The notes under the pieces were generated by a model, which made no database searches, was not told the origin of the DNA, and saw nothing but the letters and a program-made list of their open reading frames with translations. Position numbers and translations under genes: made by a program. Source: Empedobacter brevis_A (GTDB lineage: Bacteria > Bacteroidota > Bacteroidia > Flavobacteriales > Weeksellaceae). From it: DNA of 64,000 bases. Positions within the stretch are counted from its first letter, which is position 1. Every line of letters begins with the position of its first letter. Positions 25,301 through 33,870 of the stretch are shown in pieces. Location of the stretch: positions 310,001 to 374,000 of the forward strand of contig NZ_CBCPHV010000001.1 of the NCBI RefSeq assembly GCF_965118635.1, read 5' to 3'.

Positions 25301-26621
25301 AGTTGTTTCTCGTTCTACAGAGATGAAAGTAATTGACGATTTAGGAAACGTTCGTCAACAAACTAACATCGCTTACGGTACTATTTTATCTGTTAAAAAC
25401 GGAGCTAAAGTTCAAAAAGGTCAAGAGATTGCAAGTTGGGACCCTTATAACGGGGTAATTATTGCGGAATCTACTGGTAAAATTGAGTATGAACAATTAG
25501 AGCAAGGGGTAACTTTCCAAATTGAAATCGATGAGCAAACAGGATTCCAAGAAAAAGTTATTTCTGAATCACGTAATAAAAAATTAGTTCCAGCGTTAAG
25601 AGTTATCACAATCGATGGTGAAGAAAAAACATACAACTTACCAGTAGGTGCACACTTAATGGTAAATGATGGAGAAAAAATTAATGCAGGTAAAATCTTA
25701 GTTAAGATTCCTCGTAAATCAGCTAAATCTGGTGATATTACAGGAGGTTTACCTCGTATTACAGAGTTATTAGAAGCTCGTAACCCATCTAATCCATCAG
25801 TTGTTTGTGAAATGGATGGAGTTGTATCTTTCGGTAAAATTAAACGTGGTAACCGCGAAATCATCGTTGAATCTAAAAATGGTGAAATCCGTCGTTACTT
25901 AGTTAAATTATCTGCGCAAATCTTAGTTCAAGAAAATGACTTCGTACGTGCAGGTGAGCCTTTATCAGATGGAGCAATTACACCAGAAGATATTTTAAGA
26001 ATTTTAGGACCAACAGCGGTTCAAGAATACTTAGTAAACGAAATTCAAGATGTTTACCGTTTACAAGGTGTAAAAATTGATGATAAACACTTCGAAATTA
26101 TCGTACGTCAAATGTTACGTAAAGTTCGTATTGTTGATTCAGGAGATTCAAGATTCTTAGAAGATAGTTTAGAGCATAAAGACGATTTCATGCAAGAAAA
26201 CGACCGTTTATTCGGAATGAAAGTCGTAGAAGATGCTGGTGATTCTGATACATTAAGTGCAGGACAAATCATCACAATTCGCGAATTACGTGACGAAAAC
26301 TCTAAATTAAAACGTGAAGATAAAAACTTAGTAACAGCTCGTGAAGCTTTACCTGCAACAGCAGAAGCAGTTTTACAAGGGATTACAAGAGCATCTTTAC
26401 AAACTAAATCTTTTATGTCTGCGGCATCGTTCCAGGAAACTACAAAAGTTCTTAACGAAGCAGCTGTAGCTGGTAAAGTAGATGGTTTAGTAGGATTAAA
26501 AGAAAATGTAATTGTTGGACACTTAATTCCTGCTGGAACTGGATTAAAAGAGTATCAAAACATCATCGTAGGATCTAACCGTGAATACGAGGAATTAATA
26601 AACGCAAAACAAGAATTATAA
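22344..26621 (+). CDS. rpoC: DNA-directed RNA polymerase subunit beta'
   Basis: The protein has 1425 residues. The N-terminal zinc-binding site has CACGKY and CDRCG. The catalytic Mg-binding loop NADFDGDQMAVH lies near residue 470, and the second zinc site has CEAKTGICAKCYGR near 895. The trigger loop/bridge region contains GARKGLADTALKTA. The C-terminal region has the Bacteroidota-type SPITVP and QENDFV segments and lacks a large lineage insertion of the proteobacterial kind. Its stop overlaps the start of the next gene (TAATG). Confidence 0.98.
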   Translation: MSTKNKTSQFSKIRIGLASPESILQESKGEVLKPETINYRTHKPERDGLFCERIFGPVKDYECACGKYKRIRYKGIVCDRCGVEVTEKKVRRERIGHINLVVPIAHIWYFRSLPNKIGYILGLPSKKLDMVIYYERYVVIQPGIAKGPEGEELNRLDFLSEEEYLDILETLPIENQYLEDSDPNKFVAKMGAEALEDLLSRINLDELSYELRHKAHNETSKQRRTEALKRLQVVESLRESNMHHVNRPEWMVMRVIPVIPPELRPLVPLDGGRFATSDLNDLYRRVIIRNNRLKRLMEIKAPEVILRNEKRMLQEAVDSLFDNTRKASAVKADGNRPLKSLSDSLKGKQGRFRQNLLGKRVDYSARSVIVVGPTLKLHECGLPKDMAAELYKPFVVRKLIERGIVKTVKSAKKIIDRKEPVVWDILENVIKGHPVLLNRAPTLHRLGIQAFQPKLIEGKAIRLHPLVCTAFNADFDGDQMAVHLPLGPEAVLEAQLLMLASQNILNPANGSPITVPSQDMVLGLYYMTKIRRTDHQFTVKGEGLTFYSDEEVQIAYNEGAVDLNAPIRVKGTIRVGEELVENQLIETSVGRVLFNQIVPKQVGFINEVLTKKSLRTIINKIIKITDFPTTAAFLDDMKQLGYRNAFEGGLSFSLGDILIPEQKKDLISGAINQVENIKMNYNMGLITNNERYNQVIDVWTTTNATLTEIVMKRMTEDQQGFNSVFMMLDSGARGSKEQIRQLSGMRGLMAKPQKAGSTGGDIIENPIISNFREGLSILEYFISSHGARKGLADTALKTADAGYLTRRLVDVAQDVIVMHEDCGTLRGLEVTALKKKEEIIESLSSRILGRTSLNDIYNPDNGELIIAAGNIITEDIGDAIEAAGIENVEVRSPLTCEAKTGICAKCYGRNLATGKGVQKGESVGVVAAQSIGEPGTQLTLRTFHVGGTAGNVSEQNTINAKVDGTVEFDDLRTVESTDDSGNKVDTVVSRSTEMKVIDDLGNVRQQTNIAYGTILSVKNGAKVQKGQEIASWDPYNGVIIAESTGKIEYEQLEQGVTFQIEIDEQTGFQEKVISESRNKKLVPALRVITIDGEEKTYNLPVGAHLMVNDGEKINAGKILVKIPRKSAKSGDITGGLPRITELLEARNPSNPSVVCEMDGVVSFGKIKRGNREIIVESKNGEIRRYLVKLSAQILVQENDFVRAGEPLSDGAITPEDILRILGPTAVQEYLVNEIQDVYRLQGVKIDDKHFEIIVRQMLRKVRIVDSGDSRFLEDSLEHKDDFMQENDRLFGMKVVEDAGDSDTLSAGQIITIRELRDENSKLKREDKNLVTAREALPATAEAVLQGITRASLQTKSFMSAASFQETTKVLNEAAVAGKVDGLVGLKENVIVGHLIPAGTGLKEYQNIIVGSNREYEELINAKQEL

Positions 26622-26914
26622 TGTCAGAAAATCAACAAAACGAAGGATTAAACATTGAGTTAAACGAATTAGTAGCTCAAGGTGTTTATGCTACAGGAGC
26701 AATCATCAACCACTCACCATCTGAGTTCGTTGTAGATTTCGTTCAATTTTTACCAGGTGCTAGACCATCAGTAAAATCAAGAATTATTTTGTCTCCATTA
26801 CAAGCAAAACAATTATCTCAATCGTTAGCAGAAAACGTAACTAACTTCGAAAAAAACTTTGGTGAAATCAAAGAACCTCAAGTAAATAACGGTACTGCAA
26901 CATACGAAGCTTAA
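26621..26914 (+). CDS. DUF3467 family protein
   Basis: The 97-residue protein has the DUF3467 pattern: GVYATGAIINHSPSEFVVDF (about 22-41), then LPGARPSVKSRIILSP and AKQLSQSLAENV. The family is small, conserved and widespread, and has no established function that I can state. The start overlaps the rpoC stop by one base, so it is translationally coupled to RNA polymerase. A terminator follows and closes the operon. Confidence 0.85.
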   Translation: MSENQQNEGLNIELNELVAQGVYATGAIINHSPSEFVVDFVQFLPGARPSVKSRIILSPLQAKQLSQSLAENVTNFEKNFGEIKEPQVNNGTATYEA

Positions 26915-26938
26915 GAATTATTCTTAATATTTCAAAAG

Positions 26939-26968
26939 TCCCTCAATCTTTGATTGGGGGATTTTTTT
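26939..26968 (+). terminator. Terminator of the rpoBC operon
   Basis: TCCCTCAATC (26939-26948) pairs with GATTGGGGGA (26952-26961; one G-U pair) around TTT, followed by seven T. Confidence 0.85.
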
Positions 26969-27119
26969 ATTTGCTTAAAACTATTAAATTCATAATATTA
27001 ACTTCTTAAATTCTTACTGAATTATAATATTCGTAATATTTTAAATTAATATTATTAATATGGTAAAATTAAAATGAATTAAACTTGTTTACGGTATTTT
27101 TTAAAATCGAAAAAATGTT

Positions 27120-27127
27120 TAGATTTG
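27120..27127 (+). promoter_or_regulatory. -7 element upstream of the E2 gene
   Basis: TAGATTTG matches TAnnTTTG, 21 bases before the ATG. No TTG is at a usual distance. Confidence 0.4.
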
Positions 27128-27148
27128 TATTAAGCAAATAACACAAGA

Positions 27149-28468
27149 ATGTCTGACTATAAATTAATTCTACCTTCTATGGGAGAAGGTGTAATGGAAG
27201 CTACTGTAACAAATTGGATCAAAAATATTGGAGATTCAATTGCTGAAGATGAATCTGTTGTTGAAATCGCAACTGATAAAGTAGATTCTGATGTTCCTTC
27301 GCCAGTAGCAGGAGTTTTAAAAGAAATCTTAGTTCCTGTAGATGGAATTGCAAAAGTAGGAGAACCTATCGCAATTTTGTCTGTTGAAGGAGCTATTGAA
27401 CAAGAAAACTCGGTAGAAGAAATTAATACAAATAGTGAACAAGAAATTGCAGATGTAGTAAAATCTATCGAAGCAGAAGTAGCAACAATTAAAACTGAAG
27501 TTGCTATTATTTCGTCTGATGATAAATTTTATTCTCCTTTAGTAAAATCGATTGCAAAAGAAGAAGGTGTTTCTCAAGCAGAATTAGATCAAATTTCTGG
27601 TTCTGGAAAAGACGGACGTGTAACGAAAGATGATATTTTAAATTTCGTTAAGAACAGAGGAAATCAAACAGAAAAACCAATAGGACAAACTGCTGTACCA
27701 ACACCTGTTGCTCAACCTCAAACATCACAAATTCAATCAGCACCAATTTCTGTTGGAGAAGGTGATGAAATTATAGAAATGGATAGAATGCGTAAAATTA
27801 TTGCGCAAAACATGTTACAAGCAAAACAAGTTGCTCCTCATGTAACTTCATTTATTGAAGTGGATATGACAAACATTGTATTGTGGAGAGATAAAAATAA
27901 AAATGAGTTTTTGAAAAAACATGGTGAGAAGATTACTTTCATGCCAATTTTTATAGAAGCTGTAGCAAAAGCTATTCAAGATTTTCCAATGATTAATATT
28001 TCTGTTGACGGAGATAAAATCATCAAAAAGAAAAATATCAATATAGGAATGGCAGCTGCTTTACCAAGTGGAAACTTAATCGTTCCTGTAATCAAAAATG
28101 CAGATCAATTTAATTTAGCAGGATTAGCTTCACAAGTTAATGATTTAGCAAATCGTGCTCGTAACAATAAATTGAAACCAGTAGAAATTCAAGGCGGAAC
28201 TTATACAATTACTAATATTGGTTCTTTCGGAAATACATTAGGAACGCCTATTATTCCTCAACCACAAGTAGCTATCTTAGCTGTGGGAGCAATTGTGAAA
28301 AAACCAGCAGTTATAGAAACTCCACAAGGAGATATGATTGCTATTCGTCACAAAATGTATTTATCTCATGCATACGATCATCGTGTTGTAGACGGAGCAT
28401 TGGGAGGAATGTTTGTAAAACGTGTTGCAGAATATCTTGAAGCATTTGATATGAACACACCCGTATAA
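27149..28468 (+). CDS. 2-oxo acid dehydrogenase E2 (dihydrolipoyl acyltransferase)
   Basis: The 439-residue protein has three parts: an N-terminal lipoyl domain with the modified Lys in IATDKVDSD (Lys 44), an E3/E1-binding domain (SPLVKSIAKEEGVSQAELD and GSGKDGRVTKDDIL, about 130-165), and a C-terminal catalytic domain ending with HRVVDGALGG, the H-x-x-x-D-G acyltransferase site. A Pro/Gln/Thr-rich linker joins the last two. Such E2 proteins form the core of pyruvate, 2-oxoglutarate or branched-chain 2-oxo acid dehydrogenases. The single lipoyl domain and the absence of E1/E3 genes favour a branched-chain or generic type, but substrate assignment is not safe. Confidence 0.9.
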   Translation: MSDYKLILPSMGEGVMEATVTNWIKNIGDSIAEDESVVEIATDKVDSDVPSPVAGVLKEILVPVDGIAKVGEPIAILSVEGAIEQENSVEEINTNSEQEIADVVKSIEAEVATIKTEVAIISSDDKFYSPLVKSIAKEEGVSQAELDQISGSGKDGRVTKDDILNFVKNRGNQTEKPIGQTAVPTPVAQPQTSQIQSAPISVGEGDEIIEMDRMRKIIAQNMLQAKQVAPHVTSFIEVDMTNIVLWRDKNKNEFLKKHGEKITFMPIFIEAVAKAIQDFPMINISVDGDKIIKKKNINIGMAAALPSGNLIVPVIKNADQFNLAGLASQVNDLANRARNNKLKPVEIQGGTYTITNIGSFGNTLGTPIIPQPQVAILAVGAIVKKPAVIETPQGDMIAIRHKMYLSHAYDHRVVDGALGGMFVKRVAEYLEAFDMNTPV

Positions 28469-28487
28469 GTGTAAAATAATATAAAAT

Positions 28488-28524
28488 AAAAAAAGTTCAA
28501 CTAAATTTTTAGTTGAACTTTTTT
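28488..28524 (+). terminator. Terminator after the E2 gene
   Basis: AGTTCAACTAAA pairs with TTTAGTTGAACT, with an A tract on the left and TTTTTT on the right. Confidence 0.8.
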
Positions 28525-28708
28525 GTTAGAATTTATCGTAATCTAATAAAAAATTTATTTTTCGTAATAGATATTATTCATTTGGATTGAATAAGTTCAT
28601 AGAAACTATTCTTTTTTCGATATGCAGGCTAAACTAAAACAAAAAAAATAGTTTATTTAGATGTTAATTCCAGCTTTTTTATAACTTTACTTAACATTTA
28701 AGTAAACT

Positions 28709-29224
28709 ATGGCGCCAATCATATCAATTCTAATTATATTTTTAATTTTCGGAATTTTTGTTTCTATATTCTTTATTATTGCCGTATCCGACGCTAAAGT
28801 CAGAGAAAAGAATGAGCAACATACATTGAATAGTTTGCCAGATCAAGTTGATCTGAAAGCTGTTGTGCGATATAATATTGGTCGTCCTCAAGGTAGATTC
28901 CTGAAAATGAAATCTTTTCAAGGAAGTGGAGTTTTGTATGTGCAAGGAGATCAGTTAATTTTCAAAGATATTTTAGGAAATGAAGATCATATTTTTGATC
29001 TAAAAACATGTAAATTATCTTGGGTTGAAAACAAGATTAATGGGATTACAAATGCTTTTAAAATCGCTGATCACGAAGCTATTATATTCTTTTATATTGA
29101 TAAAGGTTTATTTATTTTTAATGCAATCGAAGAAAATGCTTCTACTTCAGATTTATATATTCGTCTGAAAGAATTACGTAAAAGCATTCGAAATGCTAAA
29201 AAAGCTGAGTCGGCAAGTGAATAA
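28709..29224 (+). CDS. Membrane-anchored protein of unknown function
   Basis: The 171-residue protein has one N-terminal hydrophobic helix (residues 4-26) and then a soluble, mostly beta-strand domain (SFQGSGVLYVQGDQLIFKD, LKTCKLSWVEN, HEAIIFFYID) with a short C-terminal charged helix. The domain order is like that of PH-like membrane-associated proteins, but I do not recognise a family. It is convergent with the outer-membrane gene on the other strand, and the two coding regions overlap by 29 bases. Confidence 0.6.
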   Translation: MAPIISILIIFLIFGIFVSIFFIIAVSDAKVREKNEQHTLNSLPDQVDLKAVVRYNIGRPQGRFLKMKSFQGSGVLYVQGDQLIFKDILGNEDHIFDLKTCKLSWVENKINGITNAFKIADHEAIIFFYIDKGLFIFNAIEENASTSDLYIRLKELRKSIRNAKKAESASE

Positions 29225-29678
29225 CCAAACCAGCTCGGAAACCACTCATATCTTTAAAATTATTATTCTCTCTAAACTCAAAAGAATAACCAGCATTTAG
29301 TTCAACAATGCTCAAAACAGCAATACCAGCTTTTGGTGTAATTGTCCAAGGAGAAACTTCTGCGCGAATAACATAAAAAGCAGAATTAAAATTAGAGCTA
29401 TAAGGATCACCAGGATTATTACGGAAATTGAACATATATCCAGCTCCAATTTCTGGAATTACACGAAATTTATCTTTCATATAACCCAAATTTGCATTGG
29501 CGCTAAACGTCAAAATATTGTTGTTGTCTTGTACCAAGAATAGATCGGTACCAACTTTTCCATAGTTTCCATTCCAATATTCATAACCTAGATTAATTGT
29601 AAAATAATCGGTAAGGTTTTGTTGTGCTTTTACTTGAAAACTAAAGATTAAAACAAAAATTGCGATGAACTTTTTCAT
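29196..29678 (-). CDS. Small outer-membrane beta-barrel-like protein
   Basis: The 160-residue protein has a signal peptide (MKKFIAIFVLIFSFQVKAQ), alternating amphipathic strands (FTINLGYEYW, ILTFSANANLGY, FRVIPEIGAGY, AYSFEF-like) and an aromatic C-terminus (PTQLF), which suggests a small outer-membrane barrel. I do not recognise the family. It resembles its upstream neighbour in length, in the IPE(I/V)G...Y strand and in the T(I/F)TPK(A/G)GI segment, so they are tandem paralogues. The 3' end overlaps the convergent membrane-protein gene. Confidence 0.6.
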   Translation of the reverse strand: MKKFIAIFVLIFSFQVKAQQNLTDYFTINLGYEYWNGNYGKVGTDLFLVQDNNNILTFSANANLGYMKDKFRVIPEIGAGYMFNFRNNPGDPYSSNFNSAFYVIRAEVSPWTITPKAGIAVLSIVELNAGYSFEFRENNNFKDMSGFRAGLVIHLPTQLF

Positions 29679-29698
29679 GTAACAAAACTAATGAATAA

Positions 29699-30178
29699 TT
29701 AATATATGTTGAAATTTAAAGGAAGATTTAATCCAATACTAAATTGAAATCCATCAATAGTTTTAAAATTTGTTTTTTGCTTTAGTTCAATTCCATATCC
29801 AAATCCAATATCAAAGAATGTAAACAAACTAATTCCGCCTTTTGGTGTAAATGTATAAGGAGTGAATTCTGTTTCTGCAAATAAACCAATACCGCCTAAG
29901 CGTGCAGGGAATTTGTAAAATGTTAATCCAACTTCAGGAATAATGCTTGTTGTTCCTTGCATTCCTGTAAAATTTCCATTAAAATCTAATTTTAATAAAT
30001 TTAAATCGCCAATTGATAGCTCTCCAAAAAAACCAATTTTTCCAAAATTACCAGCTTGATTTGAATACCCAATTGTTGGTCCGTAGAGAAATTCTTGTCC
30101 TTTTTGTTGTCTAGATTGAGCAAAAGTAATTGTACTAACGAATAAAACAAGAAGAGAAAGCAATAGTTTAAATTTCAT
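29699..30178 (-). CDS. Small outer-membrane beta-barrel-like protein, paralogue
   Basis: The protein has 159 residues from the ATG at 30178, chosen because the signal peptide (MKFKLLLSLLVLFVSTITFAQ) begins there; an upstream in-frame ATG would add nine residues before it. The body has outer-membrane-like strands (IIPEVGLTFY, TFTPKGGISLF, GFQFSIGLNL) and an aromatic C-terminus. It is 20 bases upstream of its paralogue and probably in one operon with it. The function is unknown. Confidence 0.6.
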   Translation of the reverse strand: MKFKLLLSLLVLFVSTITFAQSRQQKGQEFLYGPTIGYSNQAGNFGKIGFFGELSIGDLNLLKLDFNGNFTGMQGTTSIIPEVGLTFYKFPARLGGIGLFAETEFTPYTFTPKGGISLFTFFDIGFGYGIELKQKTNFKTIDGFQFSIGLNLPLNFNIY

Positions 30179-30275
30179 AAGATTAATTTTATCAAATGTA
30201 AGCATCTATTGCAGATGGTTTAATCCCTGTTATTGATGATTTTTTAACTTCTAGTTTTGATTTGAAATTTATCGC

Positions 30276-30313
30276 AAAAAAAATAGCTACAACTTAATTT
30301 GTTATAGCTATTT
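30276..30313 (-). terminator. Terminator of the htrA gene
   Basis: AAATAGCTA and TAGCTATTT arms (with one mismatch before CAAC/GTT) form a hairpin that is followed, on the minus strand, by a run of eight T. Confidence 0.7.
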
Positions 30314-30350
30314 GTAATGAATTATTAAAATTTAAAATCGACTCTAAATT

Positions 30351-31871
30351 TTAATCCATCGTGAAACCTTTTGTATAAATACGTCCGTAATAATCAGCAA
30401 ATTTGATTGAAACACGACCTTTATGATTTTTCAATATTTTTTCAATATCTTCTTGCGAACTTACATTTTTATCGTTTACAGAAAGAATAATAAATTCGTC
30501 TTGAACACCAGCTGCCGCCAATTTTCCACTTGATTCTAGGTTTTTCACCATCACACCATAATTGATTCCAAAATTATCTTTTTGGCGTTCTGTTAATGGT
30601 TCAAATTGTGCTCCTAAAAGTTCAGTAGGTGTTAAGTCTGCTTTGCTTCTTACTTTTGTACTTCCTTTTGCATCTTTTAATGTAATTGAATATGTTTTCT
30701 CTGTGTTTCCACGTTTTACTGTAAGTGAAACATTGTCTCCTGGACGTTTGCTACCAACCATGAAAGATAAAGTAGAGAAAGATGTAATTGGTTTACCATC
30801 TACAGCTGTAATGATATCTCCTTCTTCAATTCCAGAATCAATTGCAGAACCTTTCGAAACCAATTCAGTTACCATCACACCATTATCAGTTTTGATGTTT
30901 TTCTTGAATTGTTTGTTGTATTGTTTTACAGCATCTTCATTAGTTAAATCAAAACCTTTGATTCCTAAATATCCACGTTGTACAATTCCATATGATTTTA
31001 TATCCTCAACTACTTTTTTCACCAAGTTAGCAGGAACCGCAAATCCATAACCAGAATATGCTCCTGTAGGAGAAGAAATAGCGGTATTAATACCAATTAA
31101 ATCTCCATTAGCATTTACTAATGCTCCACCAGAGTTTCCTGGGTTAATTGCAGCATCGGTTTGGATAAATGATTCGATTGGTGATTCAGAATTTTTACCT
31201 AAAATATTAATGCTACGTCCTTTTGCAGAAACAATACCTGCAGTAACAGTAGATGTTAACCCAAAAGGATTACCAACTGCTAACACCCAATCACCTACAT
31301 TAATCGCATCAGAATCGACAAATTTTGTAAAAGGCAATCCTTTTTCAGTAATTTTTAATAATGCAATATCTGTACTTGGATCTGTACCTACCAATTCTGC
31401 TATATAGCTTTTTTGGTTATTTAAAGTAACTTCGATTTTTGAAGCTCCTTGTATGACGTGATTATTTGTAACAATGTATCCATCCTGAGAAATAATTACA
31501 CCAGATCCCATTCCTGATGGTTGATCTTGATCTGGTTGCTGCTGTTGTCTTCCTCTTTGTTGCTGTTCTGGTTGTCCAAAAAAGAAATCAAACGGATCAA
31601 AAAACTGTTGTTGTCTTTGTTGTTGTCTTTGATTAGAATAATTCTTAATACTAACAACTGTATGTACTGCTTTATTAGATGCCTGAACAAAGTTTGGTGC
31701 ATCATAACCATAATTTCCTTTATAATCTACAAACTCAAAGTCTCCATTTTTTTGATTACTTGCATTTGTAATAAATGGATTGTTTCCATTGTCATTCATT
31801 AAATAAAAACCTCCCATAGTTGTCATAGAACTAACTAATCCAACTAATAAGTAACCTGTATATTTTTTCAT
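30351..31871 (-). CDS. degQ: HtrA/Deg-family periplasmic serine protease
   Basis: This 506-residue envelope chaperone-protease has an N-terminal membrane anchor or signal (residues 5-25). The catalytic triad is His 138 in TNNHVIQG, Asp 168 in STDIALLK and Ser 247 in NPGNSGGA. Two PDZ domains follow (about 305-390 and 415-500). It degrades misfolded periplasmic proteins. A Gln-rich insert (about residues 80-118, with repeated QQQ and FFDPFDFFFGQ) precedes the protease domain in the region of the LA loop. The gene has a full consensus promoter, is divergent from dapF, and ends with a terminator. Confidence 0.93.
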   Translation of the reverse strand: MKKYTGYLLVGLVSSMTTMGGFYLMNDNGNNPFITNASNQKNGDFEFVDYKGNYGYDAPNFVQASNKAVHTVVSIKNYSNQRQQQRQQQFFDPFDFFFGQPEQQQRGRQQQQPDQDQPSGMGSGVIISQDGYIVTNNHVIQGASKIEVTLNNQKSYIAELVGTDPSTDIALLKITEKGLPFTKFVDSDAINVGDWVLAVGNPFGLTSTVTAGIVSAKGRSINILGKNSESPIESFIQTDAAINPGNSGGALVNANGDLIGINTAISSPTGAYSGYGFAVPANLVKKVVEDIKSYGIVQRGYLGIKGFDLTNEDAVKQYNKQFKKNIKTDNGVMVTELVSKGSAIDSGIEEGDIITAVDGKPITSFSTLSFMVGSKRPGDNVSLTVKRGNTEKTYSITLKDAKGSTKVRSKADLTPTELLGAQFEPLTERQKDNFGINYGVMVKNLESSGKLAAAGVQDEFIILSVNDKNVSSQEDIEKILKNHKGRVSIKFADYYGRIYTKGFTMD

Positions 31872-31905
31872 CTTTTTATATAAGTTTTAATGTTTTTGAT
31901 TAAAT

Positions 31906-31936
31906 CAAATTTAAGACCAAAATTTTAACATTTCAA
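31906..31936 (-). promoter_or_regulatory. htrA promoter
   Basis: On the minus strand, TTG (31936-31934), a 20-base spacer and TAAATTTG (31913-31906) match the Bacteroidota consensus, giving a leader of about 30 bases. Confidence 0.65.
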
Positions 31937-32031
31937 ACCGTTTAACGCATGTTAACAGAATATTATAAATGTTTTATAATATTAGTTAAGAGTTATTAAA
32001 ATATCTTTACTTTGCTTAAAATTTTTAGAAG

Positions 32032-32808
32032 TTGAAATTAAAGTTTTATAAATATCAAGGAGCAGGAAATGATTTTGTCATGATTGATGATCGCGAAAAA
32101 ACGTTTCCAATATCGATTGAATTGATTAATAAATTATGTGATCGTAATTTTGGAATAGGCGGAGATGGTTTGATTTTATTACAAAATGATGATAATTCAG
32201 ACTTTAGAATGGTTTATTTTAATTCCGATGGAAATGAAAGTACAATGTGCGGAAATGGTGGACGTTGTATTATTCGGTTTGCCAATGATTTGTCTGTTGC
32301 AGATGACAAAATGACATTCAATGCAATTGATGGTTTACATCACGGAATAGTTGATGGAAATGTTATTCGTTTACAAATGATAGATGTAAATGAAGTAGAA
32401 GAATACGACAATTATTTGTTTATGAATACAGGTTCGCCACATCATGTAGAGTTTGTAGAAAATGTAAAAAACATTAATGTTTACGAAAGAGGAAAAGTAA
32501 TACGCAACGGAGCTCCTTATTTCGAGAAAGGTTCTAATGTGAATTTTGTTGAAGTAATGCCAGATAATAGCCTTAAAATACGTACATATGAACGTGGCGT
32601 AGAAGACGAAACTTTGGCTTGTGGAACAGGAATTACAGCAGCAGCAATTTCGGCTTATGTTACAAAGAAGGTTAATAATAGCGATATTAAAGTAAAAGCA
32701 CTAGGAGGAGATTTATCTGTTAATTTTGAAGAAAATAATCATAACTTTGTCAATGTTTGGTTGAATGGACCAGCAGTAAAAGTTTTTGAAGGTGAAATTG
32801 AAATTTAA
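32032..32808 (+). CDS. dapF: Diaminopimelate epimerase
   Basis: The 258-residue enzyme interconverts LL- and meso-diaminopimelate for peptidoglycan and lysine synthesis. It has FYKYQGAGNDF at the start, the catalytic Cys 73 in MCGNGGRC and the second catalytic Cys 197 in ACGTGITA. The start is TTG, giving MKLKFYKYQG, which matches the family N-terminus; the next ATG would remove the conserved start. It is divergent from htrA and nine bases upstream of mltG. Confidence 0.96.
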   Translation: MKLKFYKYQGAGNDFVMIDDREKTFPISIELINKLCDRNFGIGGDGLILLQNDDNSDFRMVYFNSDGNESTMCGNGGRCIIRFANDLSVADDKMTFNAIDGLHHGIVDGNVIRLQMIDVNEVEEYDNYLFMNTGSPHHVEFVENVKNINVYERGKVIRNGAPYFEKGSNVNFVEVMPDNSLKIRTYERGVEDETLACGTGITAAAISAYVTKKVNNSDIKVKALGGDLSVNFEENNHNFVNVWLNGPAVKVFEGEIEI

Positions 32809-32817
32809 TTCAATCCA

Positions 32818-33840
32818 ATGAAAAAATTAAATTTAGTATTAATATTAATCTGTTCATTCGTACTTATAGGATGTACATTTATAGATGGTTTCAAAGGAAA
32901 TGCAACCAAAGATGGTTTTATTTATATTTCTCGTGGAGCTAAATTTGAACAAGTTTTAGATTCTTTAAAACCATTTTTGAAGGATGAAAAATTATTCAAA
33001 AAATACGCAGAAGATGCTGATTATCCTGCAACAATAAAATCTGGAAAATATAAAATATCAAGCTCAGATTCTAATCGAGATATTATTGATCGTTTGCAAG
33101 GAGGTGAACAAGAAGAAGTAAAACTTCGTATCAAAAATGAACCAACAATTTATCATTTAGCTGGATCAGTTTCCAAACAAATTGATATGGATTCGATTGA
33201 AGTTTTAACAGCTATTCGCGATTTTGTAAAAGAAAAAAATGATACAACATTAAACGACGAAACGGTTAAACAATATTTTATTCCAGAAACTTATTTCGTG
33301 TATTGGGGATTAACACCAGAAAAGTTTGTAGATAAAATGGTGGCGCAACACGATAAAGTATGGAATGCAGATCGTTTAGCTAAAGCAAAAGCGCTTAACA
33401 TGACGCCTTTGCAAGTGACAACGTTGGCATCTATCGTGCAATTAGAATCGTCTGATAATATGGATGAACAACAAAAAGTTGCACGCGCATATATGAATCG
33501 TTTAGCAAAAGATATGCGTTTAGAAGCCGATCCAACATCTATTTATGCGTATAAAATGGAAAATGGTTGGAACCAAAAAGTACAACGCGTGTACAAAAAA
33601 TGGACATGGTCGTCGAATGCCTATAACACATATCGAAACAAAGGTTTGCCTCCAGCGCCAATTTGTTTACCAAATTTAGGTGCAATAGATGCTGTTTTAT
33701 CACCAGCAAATCACGATTTTATTTTCTTTGTTGCTGATCCTAAAAAACCAGGTTATCACATTTATACCAACGATTATCAAGAACATTTAAAAAATGCTGA
33801 GAATTATAGAAATTGGTTAAAAGAGAATAATATTAAATAA
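32818..33840 (+). CDS. mltG: Endolytic murein transglycosylase
   Basis: The 340-residue protein is of the YceG/MltG family, which cuts nascent glycan strands and sets their length. It has an N-terminal hydrophobic segment ending LIGC (Cys 19), so it may be a lipoprotein, whereas many MltG proteins are bitopic. A LysM-like part is followed by the catalytic region LASIVQLESS (Glu 210), RLEADPTSIYA, YNTYRNKGLPPAPI and a C-terminal FFVADP segment. It lies next to dapF, so the pair is a small cell-wall operon. Confidence 0.92.
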   Translation: MKKLNLVLILICSFVLIGCTFIDGFKGNATKDGFIYISRGAKFEQVLDSLKPFLKDEKLFKKYAEDADYPATIKSGKYKISSSDSNRDIIDRLQGGEQEEVKLRIKNEPTIYHLAGSVSKQIDMDSIEVLTAIRDFVKEKNDTTLNDETVKQYFIPETYFVYWGLTPEKFVDKMVAQHDKVWNADRLAKAKALNMTPLQVTTLASIVQLESSDNMDEQQKVARAYMNRLAKDMRLEADPTSIYAYKMENGWNQKVQRVYKKWTWSSNAYNTYRNKGLPPAPICLPNLGAIDAVLSPANHDFIFFVADPKKPGYHIYTNDYQEHLKNAENYRNWLKENNIK

Positions 33841-33870
33841 TTGTATCTTTAGCTAAATCAAATTTTAGCG

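Noticed and set aside
31521..31802. Leu/Ile/Ser-rich open frame opposite the Gln-rich part of htrA
   Set aside because: An artefact of antisense reading of CAA repeats.
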